Shown: positions 1 to 6,772 of the stretch, in pieces
Layout of the letters: every line of letters begins with the position of its first letter
Numbering within the stretch: position 1 is the stretch's first letter
Assembly: GCA_021826795.1 (NCBI GenBank)
Contig: JAKAYM010000033.1
Location: 1-14,741, forward strand
Reading direction: 5' to 3'
Length of the DNA stretch: 14,741 nucleotides
Origin: Thermoplasmata archaeon
Lineage (GTDB): Archaea > Thermoplasmatota > Thermoplasmata > Thermoplasmatales > Thermoplasmataceae
Translations under genes and position numbers: made by a program
Notes under the pieces: model-generated
Told to the model about the DNA's origin: nothing
The model's input: only the letters and a program-made list of their open reading frames with translations
Databases searched by the model: none

Positions 1-272
1 TATTTCTTCTCCAAGTGAATGCCTGTATCTAACTAAGGACCTTATATTCTCTATTTCCCCTGATGGAATGTATATCTCCTTCATTCCACCCTTCCTGAAT
101 ACATCTGCAAGCTGGAATGAATCCTCCTTGTCTGTCTTCTTATAATTGTTTGCTATTTCAGGAACCTTTGCAGGATTTATCAGGTGAACCTTATAGCCAA
201 GCATTGACAACTCCTTAGAGAAATACTTGCCTGATGTTGATGATTCTATTACAATATCATGATCCCTGTAAT

Positions 273-305
273 TATAGTTTATTACCTATATTTTTATACT
301 TTTAT
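273..305 (+). repeat. Left terminal inverted repeat of the nested element
   Basis: This pairs with 452-484 at about 25 of 33 positions, with the first seven bases identical. The stop codon of the internal open frame (286-288) falls within this repeat, as is common where transposase genes end inside a terminal repeat. Confidence 0.75.
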
Positions 306-482
306 TCATGAATCTCGGAATCCAGCGTTTTGCAAATGTCAGGCTGCATGAGAGTTTCTCAAAGCTATCCTTAATCCTGCTTTTCAGATCATCCTCATTC
401 ATCTTTCTCTCAATTGGATACATCTCTTTTTTTGCCATGAAAATGTAATACTTATAAGTATAATAATGTTAGTAAATAACTA
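275..482 (-). mobile_element. 208-bp MITE-like element nested in the IS110 recombinase gene
   Basis: The element lies between two TA dinucleotides (273-274 and 483-484). Its ends are inverted repeats: about 25 of 33 positions match between 273-305 and the reverse complement of 452-484, starting with TATAGTT on both sides. A TA target duplication is the signature of the IS630/Tc1-mariner superfamily. The interior holds a 50-codon open frame on the minus strand that looks like the tail of such a transposase. Element plus duplicated TA is 210 bp, a multiple of three, and deleting it restores a continuous recombinase frame. Ends and excision test are seen directly; the IS630 assignment is inference. 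Confidence 0.8.
286..438 (-). pseudogene. 50-codon remnant inside the nested element, probably the C-terminal tail of an IS630-type transposase
   Basis: The open frame runs from ATG at 438 to TAG at 286-288. Its product contains MYPIERKMNEDDLKSRIKD, then a short helix-like tail FAKRWIPRFMNKS. A (N/Y)PIE(R/K) motif followed by a (D/E)(E/D)LK segment is typical of the C-terminal end of IS630-family transposases (NPIE...W...K). Here the part between PIER and MNEDDLK is shortened, and all of the catalytic DDE domain is absent. It is therefore unlikely to be functional; it is best read as what was left when a full element shrank to a non-autonomous one. The family match rests on short motifs only. 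Confidence 0.45.
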
Positions 483-484
483 TA
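452..484 (-). repeat. Right terminal inverted repeat of the nested element
   Basis: Read on the minus strand it begins TATAGTTATTTAC and mirrors the left end at 273-305 with eight mismatches in 33 positions. The recombinase frame stops inside it (TAA at 469-471). Confidence 0.75.
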
Positions 485-624
485 AATAAAAATCCATTCA
501 CTGTCTCCATATTATTCTCCATATTCCTCTGGACAATAATAGTACCGTTATCCTCCATAGCCGTAGCATATACGGAACGATTATGTACATCCAAACCAAT
601 TACCATTTAATCACCTCTTAGTGG

Positions 625-795
625 TTCTGTGAGATTCTGAATCGTAGACTCGACAAACTCCTATTCACCTTATTAGATATTAATAAGGTATGAAATCGAG
701 TCGAAGGGCGGGTATTCTAATTAACGGCCTCGAAGGTCAAATATACCAACAACCGCCTCCGATTCTCACAGCTATATCGTCATATAGCTGAGGCT
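625..795 (-). ncRNA. Candidate IS110 bridge RNA (two internal-loop stem-loops)
   Basis: Read on the minus strand, upstream of the recombinase ATG, the segment contains in order: a 5' hairpin with a 9-bp stem and 4-nt loop (790 to 769); a closing stem CTGTGAGA (771-764) pairing with TCTCACAG (634-627); a first stem-loop with GGCG (757-754) and GGTAT (747-743) pairing with ATACC (715-711) and CGCC (710-707), asymmetric internal loop, and an inner CCTTCGAGG hairpin; and a second stem-loop with GACTCGA (702-696) pairing with TCGAGTC (653-647), an internal loop, and a 9-bp inner stem (689-681 with 675-667). A 5' hairpin plus two loops of this kind, next to the recombinase start, is the architecture of IS110 bridge RNAs (target-binding and donor-binding loops). 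Pairings are seen directly; function and exact ends are inferred. Confidence 0.65.
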
Positions 796-830
796 AAATA
801 AGGTTTTTCATGATTTCTGATTTGTAAAAA

Positions 831-1475
831 TTGTACATACCAATTGATGAACAAAACAAGGGGATTATTGTAGATGCTACAGGCATAACAAGGGCATATT
901 TAGGAAAATCAATGAGCGACAAACAGTATTATACTCTAGAATATTTAACTGATCATTCGGACCATGATGATTTTTATTTTTACTTTTTCAGAGGTGGTAC
1001 TGGATATTTCTGGAGTTTTCCACTGAGAAATAAATACCATGTGGGAACAGGGTCTACATCAATTGCCGATTTAAATATGGTCAGGAAATCCGTTCCCATA
1101 AGAGTTACTTCCAGAAATATAAGAATGTTCCCCCTGTTTGACTCCATGTCCAGAAAGAATATAATAGGAATAGGTGAGGCAATAGGTACCGTTTCTCCCA
1201 TCACAGGGGAAGGCATAATTCCTTCAATGAGGAGTGCGAAACTGTTATTTCCATCTATCAAAAAGTATGGTTATGAGGATTTTCATGGGGCTTACAAAAA
1301 GGTGATACTAAAGGAATTCGGATATTACTATAAATTGTCAACACTTGTCTCTAATATTTAGTCTGGGAAAATTATAAATCTTAGTAATATTTATGCCATA
1401 AAATATGTGAAACGAATAGTAAATGAATTTGGAATAAAGCTTGATATACTTCCATTTTTGAAGCATTTTGTTTAA
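831..1475 (+). pseudogene. Geranylgeranyl-reductase-family FAD oxidoreductase, N-terminally truncated with internal amber stop
   Basis: The frame begins near YIPIDEQNKGIIVDATGITR, matching the interior (about one third of the way in) of geranylgeranyl/digeranylgeranylglycerophospholipid reductases, which saturate archaeal lipid chains. The second FAD motif is present as GIGEAIGTVSPITGEGI. The N-terminal dinucleotide-binding GxGxxG region is missing; a stop lies directly upstream (825-827), and the IS110 end abuts it. At 1359-1361 a TAG interrupts the frame, after which reading continues in the same frame through SGKIINLSNIYAIKYVKR to TAA at 1473-1475, the expected tail of the family. TAG probably arose from TTG (Leu). 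Truncation plus amber codon make this a decaying copy. Calling it a shorter live gene at 831-1361 is much less likely. Confidence 0.85.
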
Positions 1476-1483
1476 TAAAAAAG

Positions 1484-2074
1484 TTATTTGGATTTTATTT
1501 CCTCTAAAAACTCTTTAATGCGATCATTAAATCCTTTCTCATCGTCCAGATAACATGCATGCTGCCGACCTATATTAGAAAATTCAGCTGATTTATTATA
1601 ACGCATTATAATTTCATAGTTAGATGGTGCGGATATTGCATCATTTTTTCCCCAGATAAGTAACGTTGGTATTTGGGAAATTTTACTTAAATCGGACTCC
1701 ATTTCGGTAACACCTACAGCTCCCACAAGTACCAAGGCTTTTACTTTATCGGGAAATTTTGTTGCAAAACCTACTACTGCTTCTCCACCCATGGAAGCAC
1801 CTAATACCACCGATGGTTCCAGTTTCATGGCATCTATAAATTCAGAGATGAATGAAAAAAGATCTGCTGATAAATTTTCAGATTTCCCGTATCCCGGAAA
1901 ATCTATAGAAATAGCACGGTAACCGGAATCGGCAGCTACCTGTATTGTTCCGGATTCTTCGTATGTTCTTGCGTTGAATCTTGCTCCGTGACAGAATATC
2001 ATAGGTGTTCCGGTTCCCTGTTCTATATAATGTATCTTTGAATCCTGTATTGTAATATATTTGTCTTCTAACAT
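1484..2074 (-). CDS. Alpha/beta hydrolase, small cap-less type
   Basis: This 196-residue protein has all landmarks of the alpha/beta hydrolase fold: oxyanion-hole strand with CHG (28-30), nucleophile elbow GASMGG with Ser94, acid Asp145 in WGKNDAISAP, and His172 in GRQHAC. It is shorter than usual (about 250-300 residues) because the lid between strand 6 and helix D is nearly absent, resembling the compact ABHD14/CIB-like or dienelactone-hydrolase-like group. It has no signal peptide and is likely cytosolic. Substrate cannot be told; an esterase or carboxylic-ester/thioester hydrolase is the general expectation. The start is supported by a TATA-like box (2094-2102) centred about 24 nt upstream, indicating a leaderless message. 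It is transcribed divergently from ppsA across a 290-bp AT-rich gap, and its stop lies 9 nt from the reductase pseudogene. Confidence 0.85.
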   Translation of the reverse strand: MLEDKYITIQDSKIHYIEQGTGTPMIFCHGARFNARTYEESGTIQVAADSGYRAISIDFPGYGKSENLSADLFSFISEFIDAMKLEPSVVLGASMGGEAVVGFATKFPDKVKALVLVGAVGVTEMESDLSKISQIPTLLIWGKNDAISAPSNYEIIMRYNKSAEFSNIGRQHACYLDDEKGFNDRIKEFLEEIKSK

Positions 2075-2093
2075 ATTTGATTATGTCTCTATG

Positions 2094-2102
2094 TTAATTA
2101 AA
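2094..2102 (-). promoter_or_regulatory. TATA-like box of the alpha/beta hydrolase gene
   Basis: TTTAATTAA on the minus strand, centred about 24 nt before the ATG at 2074, which puts transcription start at or next to the start codon. Confidence 0.5.
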
Positions 2103-2251
2103 ACTTGTGCACATAAAAAAGCTTGAAGTAACTAAATACCATGTATTTATTATATTTAAATATATTGTTGTAATGTTTCATATAATAAATCTATACAAAA
2201 TGTATTTAAAATAACTGAAAACACAATATTATTAATCAATTTCTGTTCATC

Positions 2252-2278
2252 TAGCATAGTTAGCATATATTATGCTAA
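2252..2278. promoter_or_regulatory. Palindromic operator candidate between hydrolase and ppsA
   Basis: TTAGCATATATTATGCTAA (2260-2278) is a perfect 8-bp inverted repeat with a 3-nt centre, and a third half-site, TAGCATAG, sits directly before it at 2252-2259. It lies about 90-115 nt upstream of the ppsA start, above the core promoter, where an archaeal activator or repressor of the Lrp/MarR type could bind. The rest of the 2075-2367 gap is AT-rich with no open frame. Binding and partner are inference. Confidence 0.5.
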
Positions 2279-2339
2279 AACTTTTACTATATAGAATGCA
2301 CGTGAATTGCCGAAAAATCGTTATCATTTTGAGTAGTAG

Positions 2340-2347
2340 TTAAATAT
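2340..2347 (+). promoter_or_regulatory. TATA-like box of ppsA
   Basis: TTAAATAT is centred about 24 nt before the ATG at 2368, arguing for a leaderless transcript starting there and against the upstream GTG at 2353. Confidence 0.55.
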
Positions 2348-2367
2348 CAAGAGTGAATATTTACATG

Positions 2368-4728
2368 ATGACAGATAAAACCAGTGCTAGAATATTGTGG
2401 TTTAGTGAGATATCTAAGGAAGATGTGCCAATAGTTGGTGGGAAATCAGCAAACCTCGGAGAAATGGTGAAATTAAAAACTGTTCCGGTTCCCAATGGAT
2501 TTTCCACAACAAGTCTGGCTTACAGGGAATTTATCAGGGAGAATGATCTGGATGATAAGATTTTACAGATAATAAAGAATACAGACATCGATAATTCCAG
2601 AAAATTAAAAAATGCAAGTGAAAAAATTAGGGAGTTGTTTCTCAGTTCCCATTTTAACCACACCCTAGGTCAGGAAATTAGGGAATATTATAGAAAACTC
2701 ATTGAAAAAGAAAAGAATATATACGTGGCTGTAAGGTCCTCTGCTACATCTGAAGACCTTCCGGATGCAAGCTTTGCCGGGGAACAGGACACCTATTTGA
2801 ATATACACGGTGAGGATGATGTTGTTCAGAATATAAAAGAATGCTTCGCCAGTCTTTTTACGCCCAGAGCCATTTATTATAGAGAAAAAAAGCACTTTGA
2901 CCATTTCAGTGTTGCCCTTGCAGTTGCCGTTCAGAAGCAATTATTTTCAGAAGTATCCGGTGTGATGTTTACCGTTGATGTTTCAACAGGGGATAACTCT
3001 AAAATAATAGTTGAATCCAGTTACGGCCTCGGTGAATACATAGTAGGAGGGGTTGTCACTCCTGATACTTTCTATGTGGATAAAGATAGTTTGAAAATTA
3101 CAAACAGAATAATAACAAATAAGGCGAAAATGCTGAAATGCCTAGAAACAGGGGGAACAGAAGAATTAATAGTAGACACTGTAATGGCCCAGAAACAGTC
3201 CATATCCGATAGGGAAATAATACAGCTGGCTAATTACGGGCTACAGCTTGAAAAGCATTATGGAAATAGCATGGATATAGAGTGGGCAAAGGATTCGTTT
3301 GATCATAAAATATATGTTTTACAGGCAAGATTTGAAACTGTCTGGAAGAATAACAACGGTGAAAAAGAAATGCAACAGGAAAAGGAAGCAGATGAAAATG
3401 ATGTAATTTTAAAGGGATTGCCAGCCTCTCCGGGGAAAATATCCGGTATTGCCCGGGTATTGCTATCGGTTGATGAAATGGAAAAGTTCAATGATGGCGA
3501 TATACTTGTCACTAAGATGACAGCCCCTGACTGGGTACCCATAATGGGAAAGGCCAGAGCAATTATTACAGACGAGGGAGGATTGACGTGCCATGCAGCA
3601 ATTATATCCAGAGAGCTTGGAGTTCCATGTATAGTAGGTACATCATCTTTCGGACAAAAGGCCACCGAAACACTGAAGGATGGTGAAACAATAACAGTAG
3701 ATGCGAAAAATGGGCTGGTTTATCTGGGCGGTATTACTGAAATTTCGACCACCCCCGAGCCTGATGTTCCTATATCGTATGAGAGCGATATAATAACAGG
3801 AACAAAGGTTTTGGTAAATATGGGTGAACCCAAATTATCTGAAAGAGTTTCTAAACTACCATCAGATGGTATAGGGCTCATGAGGGAAGAATTTATATGG
3901 GCTGAAATAGGGGAGCACCCACTATCTCTGATCAAGAGCGGCCGTGGGGATTACTTTGTTGATAAATTATCCTCAGAACTTGCGAGAGTGTGCAGAGATT
4001 TTGCCCCCAGACCGGTAGTGCTCCGTTTCTCGGATTTTAAATCAGATGAATACAAGAGTCTCAAGGGAGGTTCTGAATTCGAGCCTGAGGAGGATAATCC
4101 ACTTCTTGGATGGAGGGGGGCATCCAGGTATTACGATGACAGATACAAGGAAGCTTTTAAACTTGAGCTCAAGGCTATTAAAAAGGCCAGGGATGAATAC
4201 CTCCTGAAGAATTTATGGGTCATGATACCGTTTACAAGAACTGTTGAGGAATTAAAGAAGGTAGTTAAAATAATGGAGGATAATGGATTGGAAAGAACCA
4301 AGGATTTCAAACTGTTTCTAATGTCAGAAATACCGAGCAATATTGTACTTGCAGATAAATTCAATCAGTATGTTGATGGGTATTCCATAGGTTCCAATGA
4401 TCTCACAATGCTACTTCTAGGGTCTGACAGAAACAATGGAAAAATGAGCTCTATGTTCGATGAACGTGACCTTGCGGTAAAAAGAGCAATAAGGTATCTC
4501 ATAAAAATAGCACATAGGGATGGAAAGATAGTTTCCATATGCGGTCAGGCGCCCTCACAGTATGACGAAATTGTGGATTTCCTTGTAAGATCCGGTATAG
4601 ATGATATTTCAGTGAACCCCGATGCAGTGGTGCATGTAAGAAAAATGGTAGCTTCTGTAGAAAAGAGGATACAGCTAGAGGCCGCACTTGGGAAGGTTCA
4701 GTCAGACCCTGATTGGGATTTGCCGTAA
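2368..4728 (+). CDS. ppsA: Phosphoenolpyruvate synthase (pyruvate, water dikinase)
   Basis: This enzyme makes PEP, AMP and phosphate from pyruvate, ATP and water, the entry step of gluconeogenesis in archaea; it is cytosolic. The roughly 786-residue length equals E. coli PpsA (792). The N-terminal ATP-grasp domain begins VPIVGGKSANLGEM and contains VRSSATSEDLPDASFAGEQ. The swivelling domain carries the phospho-carrier His in GGLTCHAAIISRELGVPC (His codon 3592-3594). The C-terminal TIM barrel has GLMREEFIW, SEIPSNI, YSIGSNDLTM and the catalytic Cys in ICGQAPS (codon 4540-4542). I chose ATG 2368 (product starts MTDKTSARILWF) because the TATA box fits it; ATG 2365 and GTG 2353 are possible. The gene stands alone, and its last 31 bp overlap the convergent GNAT-like gene. 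No damage is seen. Confidence 0.97.
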   Translation: MTDKTSARILWFSEISKEDVPIVGGKSANLGEMVKLKTVPVPNGFSTTSLAYREFIRENDLDDKILQIIKNTDIDNSRKLKNASEKIRELFLSSHFNHTLGQEIREYYRKLIEKEKNIYVAVRSSATSEDLPDASFAGEQDTYLNIHGEDDVVQNIKECFASLFTPRAIYYREKKHFDHFSVALAVAVQKQLFSEVSGVMFTVDVSTGDNSKIIVESSYGLGEYIVGGVVTPDTFYVDKDSLKITNRIITNKAKMLKCLETGGTEELIVDTVMAQKQSISDREIIQLANYGLQLEKHYGNSMDIEWAKDSFDHKIYVLQARFETVWKNNNGEKEMQQEKEADENDVILKGLPASPGKISGIARVLLSVDEMEKFNDGDILVTKMTAPDWVPIMGKARAIITDEGGLTCHAAIISRELGVPCIVGTSSFGQKATETLKDGETITVDAKNGLVYLGGITEISTTPEPDVPISYESDIITGTKVLVNMGEPKLSERVSKLPSDGIGLMREEFIWAEIGEHPLSLIKSGRGDYFVDKLSSELARVCRDFAPRPVVLRFSDFKSDEYKSLKGGSEFEPEEDNPLLGWRGASRYYDDRYKEAFKLELKAIKKARDEYLLKNLWVMIPFTRTVEELKKVVKIMEDNGLERTKDFKLFLMSEIPSNIVLADKFNQYVDGYSIGSNDLTMLLLGSDRNNGKMSSMFDERDLAVKRAIRYLIKIAHRDGKIVSICGQAPSQYDEIVDFLVRSGIDDISVNPDAVVHVRKMVASVEKRIQLEAALGKVQSDPDWDLP

Positions 4729-5507
4729 TCATCAAATATATTTTTTTCCTTAATTTTAAAATTTTTCCCAAAAATATATGCATTATTTTTTCTATCAAAA
4801 TTGATTATGGAATAGCCTTTTGAGAATAGTTCATGAAATTTATTTCGTAATAATAACTTAAGTTTAACAGCTTCCTGAATGTTTGAAGACTTGAAGGCAA
4901 AGAAATCTGGTATCATTTTTAAACCAATTATACTTTCCTCTGGCTCATGGAAAAATTCCATTTCAAAACCATTTACATTATTGATAAACTGAACATTATC
5001 AAAAGACCTATTGTAGCTTTCCCTTATATACCATTCAGCCACGAGTCTATCCGTGGGCAATCCTGCATTTATTCCGTCGTGCATAATACCGTAAAAATTG
5101 TCCAGATAGTTTCTTGATATTGCCCCCAGCTTTCCGATGTTGAAATATCCGTTAAGGCTCATTACAGGATCGAATGTCCATGCTATCATCTTATATCCAT
5201 ATTTTATAGCTAATTCTTTTTGCTTCATTTTCATCATGTAGCCAGCTCCAGAATATTTTTTACTATCAAGTACACCGGTCATATGCGAATATAAATATAT
5301 GTAACCATCCCGGTATCCCGGATAGGAAAAACTCATACCTATCAATTTGCCGTTATCATAAGCACCCAGAACTATTCCTCCGTGAAATGCCATGGAATGT
5401 ATTGTATCCTTGAATCCTGAAACTGCACTCTCTGACCTCCAGGCAGACTTAATGACCTCCATAAAATCTTGAATTTCAGATGAATCTTCTATTGTTCTAA
5501 CATCCAT
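4698..5507 (-). CDS. GNAT-superfamily-like protein (COG3375 type)
   Basis: This 269-residue protein has an N-terminal half with an acetyltransferase-like pattern: GGIVLGAYDNGKLIGMSFSYPG (about 43-64), then SHMTGVLDSKKYSGAGYMMKM. After that come the hallmarks of a conserved family usually annotated as predicted GNAT acyltransferase: WTFDPVMSLNGYFNIGKLGA, YLDNFYGIMHDGINAGLPTDRLVAEW. In the family the usual acetyl-CoA loop R/QxxGxG/A is weak, and here it reads KYSGAGYMM, so acetyl transfer is plausible but not shown. Its substrate is unknown. The start fits a TATA-like box (5527-5534) about 24 nt upstream. Its last codons overlap the end of ppsA on the opposite strand by 31 bp, and the lysine-rich tail after about residue 225 is encoded over the ppsA terminator and stop. 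Confidence 0.75.
   Translation of the reverse strand: MDVRTIEDSSEIQDFMEVIKSAWRSESAVSGFKDTIHSMAFHGGIVLGAYDNGKLIGMSFSYPGYRDGYIYLYSHMTGVLDSKKYSGAGYMMKMKQKELAIKYGYKMIAWTFDPVMSLNGYFNIGKLGAISRNYLDNFYGIMHDGINAGLPTDRLVAEWYIRESYNRSFDNVQFINNVNGFEMEFFHEPEESIIGLKMIPDFFAFKSSNIQEAVKLKLLLRNKFHELFSKGYSIINFDRKNNAYIFGKNFKIKEKNIFDDYGKSQSGSD
4741..4747 (+). terminator. Oligo-T terminator after ppsA
   Basis: A run of seven T, followed by more T-rich sequence to about 4766, begins 12 nt after the ppsA stop. Archaeal RNA polymerase terminates at such runs. It lies inside the convergent gene. Confidence 0.5.
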
Positions 5508-5526
5508 ACAATATGATTACAAATTA

Positions 5527-5534
5527 CACTTAAA
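5527..5534 (-). promoter_or_regulatory. TATA-like box of the GNAT-like gene
   Basis: TTTAAGTG on the minus strand is centred about 24 nt before the ATG at 5507. Confidence 0.4.
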
Positions 5535-5762
5535 CCTTAACTCCACGGGTATCTTATCCAACATTAAGGCGTATAGTTTCCTGATTTAAAGGATAAATAA
5601 CTGATACCAATTGTCGTGATAGTTTCATGTTTAATTTAAAATAATAACAAGAGTAATATTATTAATGAAACATTTGAACCTTTCATTTCGTGAAATTATT
5701 CTCTGTAATACTCAAAGAATTCATTGCCAATGGGTGATTTCTAAAAAAATATGATAAACTTA

Positions 5763-5768
5763 TTTATA
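5763..5768 (+). promoter_or_regulatory. TATA-like box of the epimerase gene
   Basis: TTTATA is centred about 24 nt before ATG 5789, consistent with a leaderless transcript. Confidence 0.5.
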
Positions 5769-5788
5769 CAAACATTGGATTACCCACC

Positions 5789-6709
5789 ATGTCAATTAAG
5801 AATAAGGAAATTCTAGTCACAGGTGGTGCAGGATTCATTGGTTCCAATTTAGTAAACACATTAGCAAGGGAAAACCATGTGTATGCGCTTGATGACCTCC
5901 AGACAGGGTCAGTACATAATTTAGACAACTCAATAGGAAAGGTGGAATTCATAAAGGACAGGGTAAAAAACATAAATGACTATGAGATAAATCCTGACTG
6001 CATCTTCCATATAGGAATATACTCTTCTTCACCCATGTACAAGAACAATCCACATCTAATGGCAAATGCAATAGATGACTTGATAACAGTGCTGGAGTAT
6101 GCAAAGCCTAAGAGAGTGCCAATAGTATACGCATCAACATCATCAATATACAATGGAATAGAGGAACAGAAGGAAGATGTCATACCAAAGGTATCTGATT
6201 ACTATACAGAGGCAAGGATAGCAATGGAGAGGATAGCAAACCTTTACTGCAACCTATACGATATGAGCGTATCAGGAATGAGGTTCTTCTCAGTGTATGG
6301 ATACAATGAGAGGTCAAAGAAAATATATGCAAACTTGGTATCCCAGTTCCTCTGGGCAATGCATGACAACATTAGCCCTGTCCTATATGGAGATGGTGAG
6401 CAGAAGAGGGACTTTGTCTTCATAGAGGATCTGGTAAATGCACTTATCCTTGCAGCAGAGAACAACAGGAAATTCAATGTTTACAACGTTGGGACAGGAA
6501 AGAACTATACACTGAATGAACTTGTAAAGATACTCAATAAGCATCTAAACAAGGATATAAAGCCTGAGTACATTGAGAACCCCATGAAGGATACCTATGT
6601 CTACTATACAAAGGCAGACATAAGGAAGACTGAGGAGAAGATAGGGTTTAAGGCGAAGATATCGCTGGACGAGGGAATTGACAAGCTGATAAAGTATTAT
6701 AATTACTGA
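5789..6709 (+). CDS. NAD-dependent nucleotide-sugar epimerase/dehydratase (extended SDR)
   Basis: The 306-residue length is normal for UDP-glucose 4-epimerase-like enzymes. The N-terminal Rossmann motif is TGGAGFIGS (11-19), the NAD-ribose acid is in ALDDLQTG (Asp35/Asp36), and the active-site Ser cluster is ASTSSIY (115-121). Where the family has YxxxK, this protein has Tyr139-TEA-Arg143, so the catalytic Lys is replaced by Arg. MRFFSVYGYNER, YGDGEQKRDFVFIEDLVNA and YNVGTGKNYTLNEL follow, as in genuine epimerases acting on nucleotide sugars. Likely role: making sugars for glycoproteins or glycolipids of the envelope; the exact substrate cannot be read. The start at ATG 5789 fits a TATA box. 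No glycosyltransferase genes are adjacent. Its codons (GCA, TCA, AAC, AGG favoured) look slightly different from those of its neighbours, by eye only. Confidence 0.88.
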   Translation: MSIKNKEILVTGGAGFIGSNLVNTLARENHVYALDDLQTGSVHNLDNSIGKVEFIKDRVKNINDYEINPDCIFHIGIYSSSPMYKNNPHLMANAIDDLITVLEYAKPKRVPIVYASTSSIYNGIEEQKEDVIPKVSDYYTEARIAMERIANLYCNLYDMSVSGMRFFSVYGYNERSKKIYANLVSQFLWAMHDNISPVLYGDGEQKRDFVFIEDLVNALILAAENNRKFNVYNVGTGKNYTLNELVKILNKHLNKDIKPEYIENPMKDTYVYYTKADIRKTEEKIGFKAKISLDEGIDKLIKYYNY

Positions 6710-6742
6710 TTATTTTTATTAAAATTGTTTATTAAACATAGG

Positions 6743-6750
6743 TTTTAATA
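6743..6750 (+). promoter_or_regulatory. TATA-like box of the small basic protein gene
   Basis: TTTTAATA is centred about 26 nt before ATG 6773. Confidence 0.45.
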
Positions 6751-6772
6751 TTATTTTTCAATTGATAAAAAC

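Larger units (their letters stand above)
1..606 (-). pseudogene. IS110-family DEDD recombinase/transposase, 5' part, split by an insertion; runs off the left edge
   Basis: Reading leftward from an ATG at 606, the protein begins MVIGLDVHNRSVYAT, the typical IS110 start with the first catalytic Asp in IGLDVH. The frame stops at 469-471 inside a 208-bp insertion. Left of position 274 it resumes in the same frame with DIVIESSTSGKYFSKEL, then KTDKEDS (a DEDD-type acidic motif) and ENIRSLVRYRHSLGEE, and continues past base 1. Removing 275-484 joins VNGFLF directly to NYRDHDIVIE with no frame change, so the original gene was broken only by that insertion. IS110 enzymes are RuvC-fold recombinases that work with a bridge RNA. 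The Ser-containing C-terminal Tnp_20 domain lies outside the window, so whether it is intact cannot be judged. Family assignment is firm. The copy is inactive unless the insert is excised. Confidence 0.88.
1..830 (-). mobile_element. IS110-family insertion sequence, partial (left edge missing)
   Basis: The element comprises the split recombinase (1-606) and a structured non-coding end (about 607-800). The IS110 group, unlike IS1111, carries its bridge RNA in the non-coding end upstream of the recombinase, which fits this layout. The outer boundary is set approximately, between the last hairpin (790) and the point where geranylgeranyl-reductase homology begins (about 834). IS110 elements lack long terminal inverted repeats, so no sharp end can be read. 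The element abuts a reductase gene missing its N-terminal third, so insertion or a later deletion probably truncated that gene. Confidence 0.75.
5508..5788. other. Divergent intergenic region between GNAT-like gene and epimerase
   Basis: These 281 bp contain no credible open frame. Both ends hold the leaderless promoters of the flanking genes. Near the middle is an imperfect inverted repeat, GTTTCAT (5622-5628) and ATGAAAC (5665-5671), with further partial A/T complementarity inside; whether it is functional is unclear. Confidence 0.4.

Noticed and set aside
980..1261. Minus-strand open frame opposite the reductase pseudogene
   Set aside because: It is antisense to a clear reductase homology and has no motif or promoter of its own; a shadow frame.
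1359..1361. Amber codon as pyrrolysine in a working reductase
   Set aside because: The gene also lacks its N-terminal FAD domain, and no Pyl machinery is visible in the window; decay explains both defects.
3303..3665. Minus-strand open frames within ppsA (also at 2665-2940, 3720-3935, 4131-4364)
   Set aside because: They are mirror frames of a complete, strongly conserved PEP synthase, with low-complexity translations.
5622..5671. Inverted repeat in the epimerase upstream region as a transposon end or terminator
   Set aside because: The 7-bp arms with a long A/T interior are within what AT-rich DNA gives by chance; noted only as part of the intergenic description.
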